Part shown: piece by piece, positions 33,945-44,902 of the stretch
Numbering within the stretch: position 1 is the stretch's first letter
How the letters are laid out: every line of letters starts with the position of its first letter
NCBI GenBank assembly: GCA_021234155.1
Contig: JAJEKV010000263.1
Span: 250,001-314,000, forward strand
From: Isoetes taiwanensis
Lineage: Eukaryota; Streptophyta; Lycopodiopsida; Isoetales; Isoetaceae
Direction: 5' to 3'
Length of the DNA stretch: 64,000 nt
The notes under the pieces: model-generated
Told to the model about the DNA's origin: nothing
Seen by the model: only the letters and a program-made list of their open reading frames with translations
Database searches by the model: none
Program-made: the position numbers and the translations under genes

Positions 33945-34430
33945 GGTCTTGGTATGTTGGATTTTCACCTCCAAAGCAAGGTCATGATATCAAAGTTCAT
34001 TTGGAGGATTTTCATTGGTAAGGATGATTCTCCTGGCCTGAGGTTGTTGGTGCAGTCGATTCAGCATTGTCTCCCATTTCATAAGGCCACCATTAAGCCC
34101 CTCCTTCCTTGGGCTTTGCTTTATCATATGCATCTGTATCCTAATGCTTCTCCTTTTCTAAAGGGGTTGCTTGTTGCTTGGGACACTGTCAGGTCTCTTT
34201 TCCATATTAATCCCGAGGCATGTCTTGATTTGTCCACTCCATCTTTGGTGGATTCCTTTGCAGGACACTCCGGAGAATGTGCCTTTAAGTGTGGTTGTTC
34301 ATCCAAAAACACAACGGCGATGGGTAGCAGTACGGTATCGGCACTATTGCGGCTTGGTATGAGTCCTGGTCATCTCATGTCATGGGAAGCATTTAGAACA
34401 AAGTTCTTGTTGTATGGATGGGACGAGTAA
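33945..34430 (+). pseudogene. LINE ORF2 C-terminal fragment
   Basis: A plus-strand frame to the stop at 34430 starts GMLDFHLQSKVMISKFIWRI, typical of the region following the reverse transcriptase in plant LINEs ('GGLGxxdxxxxSxAxxxKxxWR'). It continues with LLVQSIQHCLPFHKA and LLPWALLYHMHLY. The RT itself is absent. 22730-22983 is a shorter relative. Confidence 0.55.
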
Positions 34431-34779
34431 TCTGGAATCATATTGCTGCATTGTTGCCACGGGATTCGGGTCCCGCATTGAGGTAGTCATATGGGGTTGC
34501 CATCGGGATATCCGGCCAGGCGGTTTGTGTCTTCACGTGTATAAATTGCTTTTGCATTCTGAAATCCTGCCTCCATCTAATAGGTGGCATCTTCAGGACC
34601 GTCGTATTTAATTAAAGTGGGACAAATCTCGAATTTTGGGACTCGGACTGAAAATGGGACTCATACCCCAGAAAAAAAATTTCTGAATTGATTGCTTGAA
34701 TAGAATTACACATCACACACAAAGAATTGGGTTACTTGTTTTCCCCAAAAATTTTACAAACCACTAGTTGGGAAAGTTT

Positions 34780-37100
34780 TTAAGCTTCTCAATATTATCT
34801 ACCCTCATACAATGACAAAGCATAAGTTGCCCTTCTTGTGTCTTCCAATGGGCTCCCAATATTGAATTTGGAATCCAGGACGCAACTCCTCTCCATCAGC
34901 CATAGTGGTGGTTACATCGAGAGAGTGCCACCCCTAACCATATTGGACAATCCGGCCTTACTAGCACAAAGTATCCTTCCTTGATGTCCTCAAAGGGATC
35001 CCACCGGGGAAGATCAAACCACTTTAGCTTTGAGGCCTTACTTCCCACAAATCACTTGGAACCCTTGTTAGGACCCAAGTGAACATTCTTAGACGTGCTT
35101 GCTCCTTGAGAACCCTCCCATCTTGACTCGGCAAGAACCCGTCTCTCAACTTCCTCCCACATGGTTGTTGGGTTTCTAAGCATGTCACAACTTTCTCCCG
35201 AAGCTTGATTAGGGAGTCCATTTGATTTTTCTTAAGACTGGAGGTGTGCTTTCCATTTCAACATCATCCCGGTCGTTATATAATCCTTGATGCCCTTCAC
35301 TAGTTGGCTAGAGTCTTTGGTGATCTTGAAGGGAGGTAGTGGTTTTGGCTGCCCTTTAGGAATGAGAACTTCACCAGCAAAGACACCCGTTGCCACAACT
35401 TCGATTCCTTGTCTGAGGCATCCACAACTTGTCACCTGGTCTCCACTTATATTGCATGATTGGTATTCCATCCCTAACCCAAAACTTGAACTCAAGTGGC
35501 TTTGTGTGTCCTGTCAACTCCGATCCTTACCATCTAGCAAGTATCCCTCGACAAATGATTTCCAATCTGCAACCTCATCCATCAAAGAAAGCCATTGGGT
35601 TGGGGTCAATGCAGCTCTCAAACACATCCATTAGTTCAGGGAGACTAGTCATGTTTTTCTCTCTTGAGCTTGGTGGAGAAAGTTCCAAATAATGTATCTA
35701 TATCATCATGCGTATGCCCAACCATCATGAATCCCACTTTCACAACTTTGAATACTCCTCCCGCTTTCAAGTATGACATTGCCCCAAACATCCATCTATT
35801 CTTGTTTTCTTTTCTTGTTGTCCAATTGAACACATAGCTCCTCCGCGCTTGTTTCTCAAGTAAGGGGAAATCATCCCAAGTCCTCCTTGATTCACTAGAT
35901 ACCTGGATGTGAGCTTTTTATACGCTTTGGTAACAAAGCTGGTTGATCATCCATCAAAGCCTCAAAAATGGGTGCTGATGGGGAATACCTCCTCCCTTCT
36001 ATCGATCCTTTCTCTAGTGTTCTCAAGCACTTGAAAATAGAGCTCACATGGAAGTTTGGATCATCCCTCCATAGATCAAGCACAAAATGACCATAGGTTC
36101 AGGTTCCATGACCATGTGTTAAGACACCCACCGGACTTACTTTCAAGCGAAAAGCGTTTTGACAACGCTTGGGTAAAGGATCTAGCTTTGGCAAGAAAGT
36201 CTTGTGTTGGTCCATCTTATCATGAATTATACACGTAAATCGCAAGCCGCATCTAAGAAAATGTTCTCCACCGCCAATACAACCCGTCTACATGATATTT
36301 GGTCCTTTGATGATCTCGCAAATTGCTCCCTAATTGCCATTCTTTCTTTCTCTATTGCAATTGATGCAAGTGTATCCTTGAGTTGAATGCAAGTGTTGCA
36401 CTTTGAGAATGGCATGTGTTGCGGGACACTCACGCCCACGAGAATTGAGTGCTCCATAACTTGCTGAAATGTGATTGAGAAAGAGGCCTACCTCCGGAGG
36501 TTTCTAGGATGGAGTTGACCTCTTTAAGGCACTCCTTTTGGATATAGTGTTGTGGCAACACCCTTTTTGCACCACTCGCGCACACCGTGCTCGTTCACCT
36601 TCGACTTGTGGGGCATAGATTGAGACATGTATCTCACAAAGCTCTCAAGGCTGCAATGGCCTTGAGAGTATTTGCTCTAGGTTTCAAAGTGAGTGCATTG
36701 CCATGTTGGAACAAACTGTGCCCTTTTCTAACCTTTGCTCCGAAGATCGTAGAATGAAGACTTGCTCACCCCAAGAATCCATCTCAATGCTCTCATACAT
36801 ACCTTCGGGCCCCTCAATTGATATAGTAGCCTTCACGTGTTTTCATCATAGCGGAATTCCTACACAAGGAGTAGATGAAATTAATCCTATCTTTATGAAG
36901 TCATCCAATGTATTGGGACCTTATCTCGCACGAGGTCATCCCACTGCATCTTGCGACTATGCAATCTAGGTTGCAACACTCTTGTCCCCTAATTGCCTCT
37001 AGGTTTTCTTTGGTTGGGGCCATACTTTCCATCCTTTCTAAATATTTGTCACTTCTAGGCCTCTTGGGCACCCTTTGGCTGCCTTTTATGAAAAACATAA
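34780..37100 (-). pseudogene. DUF7869-type transposon gene, decayed
   Basis: Minus-strand blocks in order: RPRSDKYLERMESMAPTKEN and RGQECCNLDCIVARC (37060-36960); FSKCNTCIQLKDTLASIAIE and KERMAIREQFARSSKDQISC (36405-36290), a Cys-pair and helical segment; KMDQHKTFLPKL (about 36215-36180); a block to SIFKCLRTLEKGSIEGRRYS (36083-35960); ENKNRWMFGAMSYL and VVKVGFMMVGHTHDDIDTLFG (35810-35670). The last motif, V(G/A)HTHDDIDxxF, with MDQxK upstream, identifies the family of proteins carrying DUF7869, which occur in many copies in plant and animal genomes and are thought to be transposon-derived. Several stops and frame changes make it inactive. A C-terminal piece may run on to 34780 (MDSLIKLREKVVTCLETQQP). 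Confidence 0.65.
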
Positions 37101-37559
37101 GCGCCTCTTCCTTGTGATCAAAGGATGCTCATCGACCACCAAATCTTCCACATGGCCACAGGGGTGGGCCTTGGGGTATGTAGTTCAAGAGGGCATTCCA
37201 AACTATCACCATTCTTGTGTGTAATATATCTAATTGGCCATCTCAACCGAAGTTTGGGACTCCAACAACCCAGAGCACACAATGCAATCACTAGAGCTTC
37301 CACAGGGGACATGATTGTATCAACTTGGATAAGAAGCTTCACAATGCCAACTCAAGATGATCATCTCCGGCCTTTCATCATTCACACTATCAAAGGATCA
37401 AGCTGCAGTTATGATGCCCTCTTGCAAATCTTGTCTCGTTGCAAGGGTGCAACAACAAGCGAGCCATCTTCCTCCATTGGAGCCTAGGGCAATGTCTGTC
37501 TTTGGGCTTCCTTGGCTCCATTTTGCTCATCTCACATCCTCCCCGAATGAAAGAGCACA

Positions 37560-37740
37560 CATTAAAACTATATACAACCATTTAAACCATTAAATCTACA
37601 TATACAACCATTAAACCATATACAACCATTTAAGACCATTAAACCATTAAACCACATAGAACCATTAAACCATTAAAAACATTAAACCATTAACCATTAA
37701 ATCTATTAACCATTATAAACATTATAACCATTAAAAATAT
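37560..37740. repeat. AACCATT simple array
   Basis: ATTAAACC/AACCATT units repeat irregularly for about 180 bp, with longer phrases ACATATACAACCATTAAACC in between. It separates the DUF7869-type gene from the next region. Confidence 0.75.
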
Positions 37741-37839
37741 GGCCTATGTGGCGCCTTGTCGTGAATCCCGACATTGCCACGTCGAGTTAATTCGGACACC
37801 CATGTCACGGGACCGCATGGCCCCTGCGTGATTGGGGTG

Positions 37840-38330
37840 TCATAATGGCACTTTATCGAGGTTCGAGGGTGCAACTCGAAATAACTGCACCCTCTTCCTC
37901 TTCCACCGCGACCCACTCATCCATTCATTCTTTCTCTGTTCTGTTTTTCCATTCCGTCTCTGGAGCTCTGCCCTTGGCGATCCTTCCAATCTCTCAATTC
38001 CGACGGCTTCTTATGCCAGTGTGGCGTGGTCGACGGATCGGGACGCATCTAGCGTCGAGGTTTTTGCGCAGTTTGAGTGTTCGAGCGGGCGTTACTGCCT
38101 GAGAAGAAAGTGAGATTCTTCTCTGTAAGTTTATAGCTTTTTTTATTGCTTCTTTTTAGTTTTCTGTAAAATTGCACTCTTACTTATATTCTGTTATCAG
38201 AGGTTCTTACGATCCCCTGTTTCGATTTCCAGCCCGACAAATCCCTATTCTCGCTTTGAAAATGCCTATTCAAACATGGAATCAAACACGGGAGCTTCCT
38301 CTGCATCCAGCAAATCTACCAGGTTTGGTT
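37840..38330 (+). promoter_or_regulatory. Possible 5' end of a gene (leader exon, intron, start codon)
   Basis: A pyrimidine-rich stretch (37895-37990) leads to TCTCT|GTAAGTTT near 38123, a good splice donor. Around 38200 TTATCAG is a plausible acceptor. The following exon has two ATGs, 38262 and 38276; from the second it reads MESNTGASSASSKSTR and ends at AG|GTTTGG (about 38323). A T-rich, intron-like stretch follows. Downstream KTSAKTSGKQLN (38468-38503) could be another exon, but it meets a stop and then the palindrome array. I read this as the surviving 5' end of a gene or transposon gene; product unknown. Confidence 0.3.
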
Positions 38331-38739
38331 TTTTAATATGTTCTCTTTTGTCTCTTCTGTTTCACTCTATTTCACATGTTTTCACTGTTTTCTGTTTTGC
38401 TTTTGTTTTGTTTTCTGTGTTTGTTTTCTTCTTCTTAGTTTTTGTTTTATTGAAAACCTTGTACACGCATAAGTAAGACTAGTGCTAAGACTAGTGGCAA
38501 GCAACTGAACTAGGAATCCTCAGAGACAGGTGATAGGAAGAAAAAATACACAGAGCAGTAACAGAACATTACTATGAATGATTCACAACAGAAATTGCAT
38601 AACATTCTATGACTGTTTCATAACAGAACTTAACCATGAATGAATGTTTTTAACTATGATCTAAGAACAGGATTTGCTTTACAGCAAATGCAAATCTTTC
38701 TAACTCATAGAATATCCTCCCTTGCAGGAAAGGTGCAGA

Positions 38740-39794
38740 CTGCACTCGGCTTTCTCGACTCGCGAGTCGAGAATGCCTCAGCTTGCCAACAATCCAAGAA
38801 GTACAAGCCTTCTTCTCGACTCGCGAGTCGAGAATCTCTCGTCTCGCGAGGCGAGAACAGGGAGTGTACCCCCTGGATTGTTGGTTGGTTGAGGCAATCT
38901 CGAATCGTGAGTCGAGAACGACAAAGAACCAAAGGTCCTTCTAGTCCTCGAAAAGCCGCCCAATGCCTTTTGTGCATTCTCGACTCATGAAGTCGAGAAT
39001 GTCATCTACCGACCAATGGCTTTAGTGTCCGATCGCTAGAGATGCCTCTACCCAGTCTCCGAGCCACTCCCTTGAACCATCTTCGGTGAATATTGCAAAG
39101 GGGATTGGCTCGACCGGTGGAGGCCTCACGACGAAACGTAGAGGACGCTCTAGCTATCTTCTCGACTCGTGAGTCGAGAAGACCCGCTAGTCGAGAATCC
39201 CAGTGCATTCTTCTGTGTCTTGTCACAGGCGCCTGCAGACAGTCTTAGCCACTCTCCTTCAAATTATCTTCCTCGAGTATTGCGAAGGGAAGTGGCCCTG
39301 ACTGTCTGCAGGCCTCTGGGTCAAACCACAGGGGGCTTTCTCGACATGTTTTCTCGTGCATTCTCGACTCGCAAGTCGAGAATCCCTTAGACAGCCAATT
39401 ATCCTGTGTCTGGTCGTAGGTTCCTCGACCCAGTCAGAGCCACTCTCCTTCGAACCATCTTCCTCGAATATTGCGAAGAGGAGGGGCTCGGACTGGGTGG
39501 AGGCCTCTGCAACTAACCACAGGGAAATGCATCCTTAAGGCCTCAGCCACCCAACTTTATTTTCTACTGAAGACTCGATAATGCCATAGGTTGGCTTGCT
39601 GTCTGCATTCTCGACTCGCGAGTCGAGAATGCCTTAACCAGCCAGCACTCCAGGAGTACTACCTGGAGTTTTCGCTGGCTAAGGCATTCTCGACTTGCGA
39701 GTCGAGGATGCAGGCATCAAGCCAACACTGGGATTCTCGACTTGCGAGTCGAGAATGCAGACATCAAGCCAACTCTGGGATTCTCGACTCGCAA
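38740..39794. repeat. Array of 22-bp palindromes nested in larger hairpins
   Basis: The palindrome TTCTCGACTCGCGAGTCGAG (plus AA) or close variants occurs at about 38752, 38812, 38836 (CTCGTCTCGCGAGGCGAG type), 38897, 38976, 39158, 39359, 39607, 39685 and 39732, with a half copy at 39780-39793. Most are flanked by AT and GCATTC/GAATGC. Between them lie larger dyads: 38774-38795 pairs with 38871-38896; 39637-39654 pairs with 39666-39684; and three related hairpins of about 80 bp (39047-39124, 39231-39313, 39424-39506, spacing 184-193 bp) share CCACTCTCCTTCGAACC and GAATATTGCGAAG. No coding capacity. Element type unknown. Confidence 0.92.
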
Positions 39795-42050
39795 TTATAG
39801 AGTTAAACGCTAATGCCTATTCTGCTCTGTCAATTAATGGTACCCCAACTGATTTCTTCCCTATAAAAAAAGGTGTGAGACAAGGTTGCCCTTTGACACT
39901 TCACTTGTTTCTAACTGTGGCAGAGATCCTAGCTAGACTTATCTTTTTCCTACAAAATGCCAAGCAAATTACTGGTTTACAAATGCCAGACTAAAAAAAA
40001 CAACTCACTGTTTTACAATATGCTGATGATATCTTTATAATGCTAAAAGTAGATAATGTAGTTCTGGATAATTTCTTTGACTGCATTAACACATTTGGGA
40101 TTGCTTCTAGTGTCTTTCTCAACATAGATAAATGTTCCATTTTTTGGGATAATCCTGACCCCACAGTTAACACGAGAGGAATTAGAGTTGTCCAGCCAAA
40201 TGAAAGTATTACATTGCTAGGCCTCTCCATCTTAAGTAATAATACTACTAAAGGTGCTTGAGATAGTATTGTTAACATAATCAAAAGGAAAGTTAGTGGT
40301 ATCAACAAAAAACTTTCTAGAGCAGGGAGAGTTATTGTGGCAAATTCTATCCTTACTAGCACAGATATTTACTTCTCCTCTGTCCTAATACCCGGCCATA
40401 AATCCTACAATTTTATTTGAGAAATTTGTTAAGGATTTTATTTGTTCAAGTACGCATTGCCTTAACTGGAAGGAACTACCTTATGATAAAGACCGGGAGG
40501 ATGGGATGCAAGTCCTTATTTAAGCAAGCTCAAGCTCTGAGGGCGAAATTCATTTGGAAAGCTATTAATGGTTACAATTCTCCTGCAATAGACTTCATCA
40601 AATATTGGCTGAGTAGATACAAACCTTTCAATAAAACAAGTTGTCATCACATTCCTCCTCAGTCTTTGTTTAACATTCAAAGTTGGCCCTAATACCTCCA
40701 ATTTGATGAGAAATCTTTTCATCGTTTGAAACATGATTGCTCCAATCTTTGATCACAGACCTCTACGTCAGGACAATGGTTTTGTTTTTCTATTTTTTGG
40801 TCACATGTCTTTGCAAAAAATGGCTTCTCATGTTTGGCTGAAGAATACCCTAAGACTTACAAGAAATGGGAAAATGCTGGTTTTGCTATCCTTTATGATC
40901 TCTGGAATAGAACTAGATGGAGAACTTGGAGGGAAGCAGGTTTATTTGGTACGTCCACAATGGCTGATAGACTTCTATATAAGCATATTATCTTTTGCCT
41001 TAATGGTATCAAACAATGCACTATTGCTGAGCCTATTAATTGGACATAAGGGAACACCATCCATGAAATTGCTTTCAAGATGGAATATTACCCCAACGAT
41101 TTCCTTAGTAGCTTGAAGAACTGTTGGAAGTCCTAACCTAAGGTTCAGCCCCTTTTTTTTATTTTGTTGAAGGCATAGTTGGTGGGATTTGCACCCGCCC
41201 ATGTCTCCCACCCGATGATAGCTAGTGGGTTTTGAACCCTGGTGGGGATCCCTTACTACTAGACCACCACTGCGATGGGCTTGGCATCCTCTTCACCTTG
41301 CTATTCCATCTAAGAATTATCTTAAGAAGAGACTTTATAGCAATGATCCAAACTATGATCCCATTTGTGAGATGTGAAGGGGCACCGGAGTCTATAATAC
41401 ATATCTTCAAGTGCCCGAGGATCTCAGTTTTTTGGACCTAGTTAAATAATATCACTCATTCTGCAGGGCACAGAATTGAGTTTTAGGACTCTATTTGCCA
41501 CTTCTTCGAAGGAAATAATGCCTTTGTTAATTCTTTGAAGCAGATTGCTATTGCTATATGGAGTATTTGAAAGTTCAGAAATGCAATTACACTTGGAAAA
41601 AGGAATATGAGTATTTCAAGTCTGAAACTTCTCTTTATGTTTGAACAAGCAACATGTGCCATGTCGCATAGGTCTAAAAGGGGAGATGATTTTGATAGGA
41701 AATGGCTTGCTTTTGGTCATTTTGTAGGTCACTCTAATTTCTTCAAATGAAAACATATCCAACTGTCATCTAAGATTTCAGATCTATTGAATCTTTTGAT
41801 AGGGCTGCTCAGTGGTCACACTCAGATTGATGATATATGTGACAATGAGGCTTGATTTCACTTAAATGCTATGGGACAATTTACTCCTCCAACATACCTA
41901 GGGCCTATAGTATCTAGATTCAAAGACATTCTTCTTGATGGTTATCAGGCTTGGATTCTAGATATTTTGTTATTCTCCTTCAGCACTTCAGATCAGTTCA
42001 TTGCATCCAGAAATAGCATGATATTGGGATAACAGGGGCTGGCTTATGTG
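39795..42050 (+). pseudogene. LINE reverse transcriptase and C-terminal remnant
   Basis: Starts abruptly inside the RT domain: IELNANAYSALSINGTPTDF then FPIKKGVRQGCPLTLHLF (39797-39915), QYADDIFIMLKVDNV (40018-40060; YADD is the catalytic motif), NIDKCSIFWDN and TLLGLSI (40125-40235). After many frame changes the C-terminal zinc-finger region follows (CEGAPESIIHIFKCPRISVF near 41375-41440) and AIAIWSI...FRNAITLGKRNM (41547-41610). The order is that of plant L1-type LINEs. No ORF1, no complete endonuclease, no A-tail found. A SINE is embedded at 41151-41285. Confidence 0.8.
41151..41285 (-). mobile_element. tRNA-derived SINE, minus strand, inside the LINE remnant
   Basis: On the minus strand: GTGGTGGTCTAGTAGTAAGG (41269-41250), like the A box of plant SINEs, then AGGGTTCAAAACCC (41241-41227), a B-box-like sequence, about 20 bp apart. 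Next comes GGGTGCAAATCCCACCAACT, and at the end an A-rich tail (plus-strand T run 41153-41160 and ATTTTGTT). It interrupts the LINE C-terminal coding order, so it inserted there later. Confidence 0.6.
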
Positions 42051-42059
42051 CTAGCTAAT

Positions 42060-43140
42060 TGGCCAGATTGAGGGGTTTGCCACCTGCCGGTTTACCGGCC
42101 AAAACGAAATCTGGCCGCTATCAAACGTAAGCCGGCGTTTGGTGGAAATTCCGGCCTTGTTTCTGGCCTGTTTCCCAGTGACGATTCTGGTACTCAATCT
42201 CTGCAATCATGCTCTTGATCAGCTGAAGGAGGAGTGTTAATTTTATTGGTAAGCTTATAGTTGATGAGAACTTCAAGTGTGTAACTAAGGTGCAGGTGCT
42301 GCAGGTTGTGACTAAGTTCTAACTATTCTCAAGAGTAAATTTAGCTGAGATACAAGGTATTGTGAAATGTTGAAGATGGAGGTCTTGAAAATCTTAGGGG
42401 CATGAATGTTCAAGTTGCAACTCATGTTCAAGTTGATCTTCACATGACACTTATCTACATATTAAATATTAGTTGTGTTGTTTATTGTTGTTTTTGGCAA
42501 TGGTTGAAAAAGCTAATTTTAGCGTTTGAGCATGTGGGATATTAGTGCTGGACGAATATCTAAGATTAGCAGTCGAATTACGAGCTGATCCGTTCCTAAA
42601 CCGTCGGAGAAGAGATATAGAAGATACAGAATTGTGATGATTCGGGAGCATAGGAATGATTTGGGTGTCCTCTTGGAGCTCGGAAGTGGAAGTCAACCGT
42701 GCTACAGTATTATGGTCAATACCGTAGCTACAGTAAATTGCTACAGTGTTGATCGTAAATAGCTTAATGGTTTAATAACCATTTTTCTAGATAAAGTGCT
42801 TATTTGATATTTGGCTAGGAAATTCAAGGATCTGAATACTTGATTTGCCTTGATAAAACAAACTTGGGATAAGTGACCAAATCTTGGCTCCCAAAGTTGA
42901 AGGTTTTGTAAGAAAACAATTCTAGTGAATCTAAGCTATTGTCTCTCAAATTATTGACTTGTTGTGCTAGGCATAAATTGCAAGGTTGCAAGTTCAAGTT
43001 TGAAAAACTAACATCATACAGATTATCTGCTGTTGGCTGGGTGTTCTCTTCTCTATGATCTGCCAAACAACCCGAGAGTATTGGGTATATCCCAGGCAAA
43101 AGGCGTTTTGGCGTGATGTTAGCTCTTCCTTGTAGCTAGA
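42060..43140. other. Region between LINE and PIF/Harbinger genes
   Basis: 42090-42185 is GC-richer with inverted GCCGG/CCGGC motifs (for example CCGGTTTACCGG). The rest is AT-rich; minus-strand frames at 42696-42469 and 43099-42824 have no domain. The left end of the Harbinger element should lie here, but I could not identify it. Confidence 0.35.
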
Positions 43141-43147
43141 ATCAGGA

Positions 43148-44174
43148 TTGGCAGGTAATTTTAATTCCAGACGTTTTTATAGAATGTCTGCCCATAATTT
43201 TGAGACTTTACTGAAGCTTGTGGCCCCTCATATACCTGAGCCAAATCCAGAAAATCGTGTGAGAGAACCTGTGAACAAGGCACAAGCCCTTGCTTGTGTA
43301 CTATTCAGGCTTGCACACAATAACAAATGCTTTATTTGTGCACAGTTATTTGGCCTTGGAGTCTCAACTGTGCACAAGTACACGAGGATGATAGTGGAAA
43401 TTCTTGCCACTAAGCTTAGAAATGAGTTCATTAAAGCTCCAGACGCTCACAGACTGCAACAAATAATACAGGACTTTGAATCCATATCAGGTCTTCCGCA
43501 AGTGCCTGGGGTGATAGATGGATCTCATATCCCTTTGCGCTACAAACCAGCAACCCAGTTCACACCAGCAGATTTTTGGGTGCATGCATCATTTTCATTC
43601 AATTCTTCTTCAAGCTGTGTGTGATGCTTCCAAAATATTTTGGGACATCTGTTGTGATGCACCAGGAGGATCACATGATACACGCCATTTTTATACTTCA
43701 CCTTTATATAACAAGCTCATCACCAGGTAGATTCTTGCGCTTCCTATTAGGAGGATTCGTCGATTGAGAGTCAAACCTTTTTTATTGGGTGACTCAGGGT
43801 ATCCAGCATCATTTTCAATGCTGGTTGTAACAAGAAGAAAGCTCAATGATACTCCTGAACAAATCCTTTTTCTGAAGAAAATGTCACAAGTCAGGGTTCT
43901 AATTGAAAATGCTTTTGCACTCCTCAAGGGTAGATGGAAGATTTTGGAAGACATGCCAATTCGCTTGCCATTTGCACCACGTGTGGTGGTTGCTTGTTGT
44001 GTGCTGCACAATTTCTTGCAGCTTCATGGCGAAGAGGAGAACGTAGAAGGTCAAGTGCACATTTATGGTGGAGGAGCAATAATACAAGGTCAAAGCCGTA
44101 GACGCCATGAAGGTAACCTCCTCCGAAGAACATTGTTCAAGTATATGCAAGACCAAGGCCTACTCAAGCCATAA
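43148..44174 (+). pseudogene. PIF/Harbinger (HARBI1-like) transposase, frameshifted
   Basis: First block to 43624: FNSRRFYRMSAHNFETLLKL then LACVLFRLAHNNKCFICAQL and GVSTVHKYTRMI, the helix-turn-helix region, then PQVPGVIDGSHIPL with the first catalytic Asp. A frameshift near 43600 moves to APGGSHDTRHFYTSPLYNKL (second motif), and another near 43735 to LLGDSGYPASFSML. The end block MSQVRVLIENAFALLKGRWK, ILEDMP carries the catalytic Glu (RxxIExAFxxLKxRW) and CCVLHNFL. These are the DDE_Tnp_4 nuclease motifs in order. Two frame changes break the gene unless hidden introns exist. AATAAA lies at 44251. The matching Myb/SANT-like gene of the element lies convergently at 45293-46290. Confidence 0.88.
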
Positions 44175-44468
44175 ATTCCCAACAGGAAATCCATGTTTAT
44201 TTTGTTTTCCTATTTTCCATGTGTGTTACAGAAACTATTAGTTAGTTTTGAATAAAGATGATATGTTCTTATGAAATGTATTTTGAAAGCCTTTGAATAA
44301 ATGTATTATGTCTTATTTGAGTGTGAACCAAAGTGCCAAGCATTAAAAATTAATCTGTTACGTGTGATATAAAGAAGGAAAGTGGATGGTCGAAAAGTCA
44401 ACTTTTAGGAGTTCTTACGTGTGAACCAAAGACTTTGATTCTTCTTTGAAAAAGTAACATGTGTAGTA

Positions 44469-44682
44469 CTTGGTTCGGGAAATTTTTTGCCTATGATCGG
44501 CGATTTTCCTACTGGATTTAGAGCAACCTACCAGCTATGAACTCCCTCACCATTTTTGCTGGAAGTACCAAGAAAAATGCCTGTTTTTAGTAGGAAATTT
44601 TCCTATTGTTTCTAAACTGTACTGCCAATTTTTATTTCCACACGATAGCTTACAAGGCTTCCAGGCAATTTCCCGAACCAAG
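44469..44682. mobile_element. 214-bp hAT-type MITE with perfect 8-bp target duplication
   Basis: The ends are CTTGGTTCGGGAAATT and its inverted copy AATTTCCCGAACCAAG, 16 bp perfect, with partial pairing beyond (GCCT). GTGTAGTA is present directly before (44461-44468) and directly after (44683-44690). An 8-bp duplication is the hallmark of hAT elements. No coding capacity. It lies between the two genes of the PIF/Harbinger element. Confidence 0.9.
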
Positions 44683-44902
44683 GTGTAGTATGATGTGAAA
44701 CTTAGCTTTCGTAGAAAAAAGTAATAAGTGCTTTCATATGAAACTTAGCTTTCCTTGCAAAATTACAGATATGAGATATATGCAAATCCATTATACTTGT
44801 AAAAGCTCATTTTACTTGAAAAAACTTTATGCTGTACGTGAAATGAGGTAGGTTGATTGGAGTGACAACACCACCATGACAGTTTTGTACATCCTCTGTC
44901 AT

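Noticed and set aside
38740-39794. CRISPR-like repeat array
   Set aside because: Spacers are not unique equal-length sequences, repeats are palindromic with variable spacing, and the DNA is plant nuclear.
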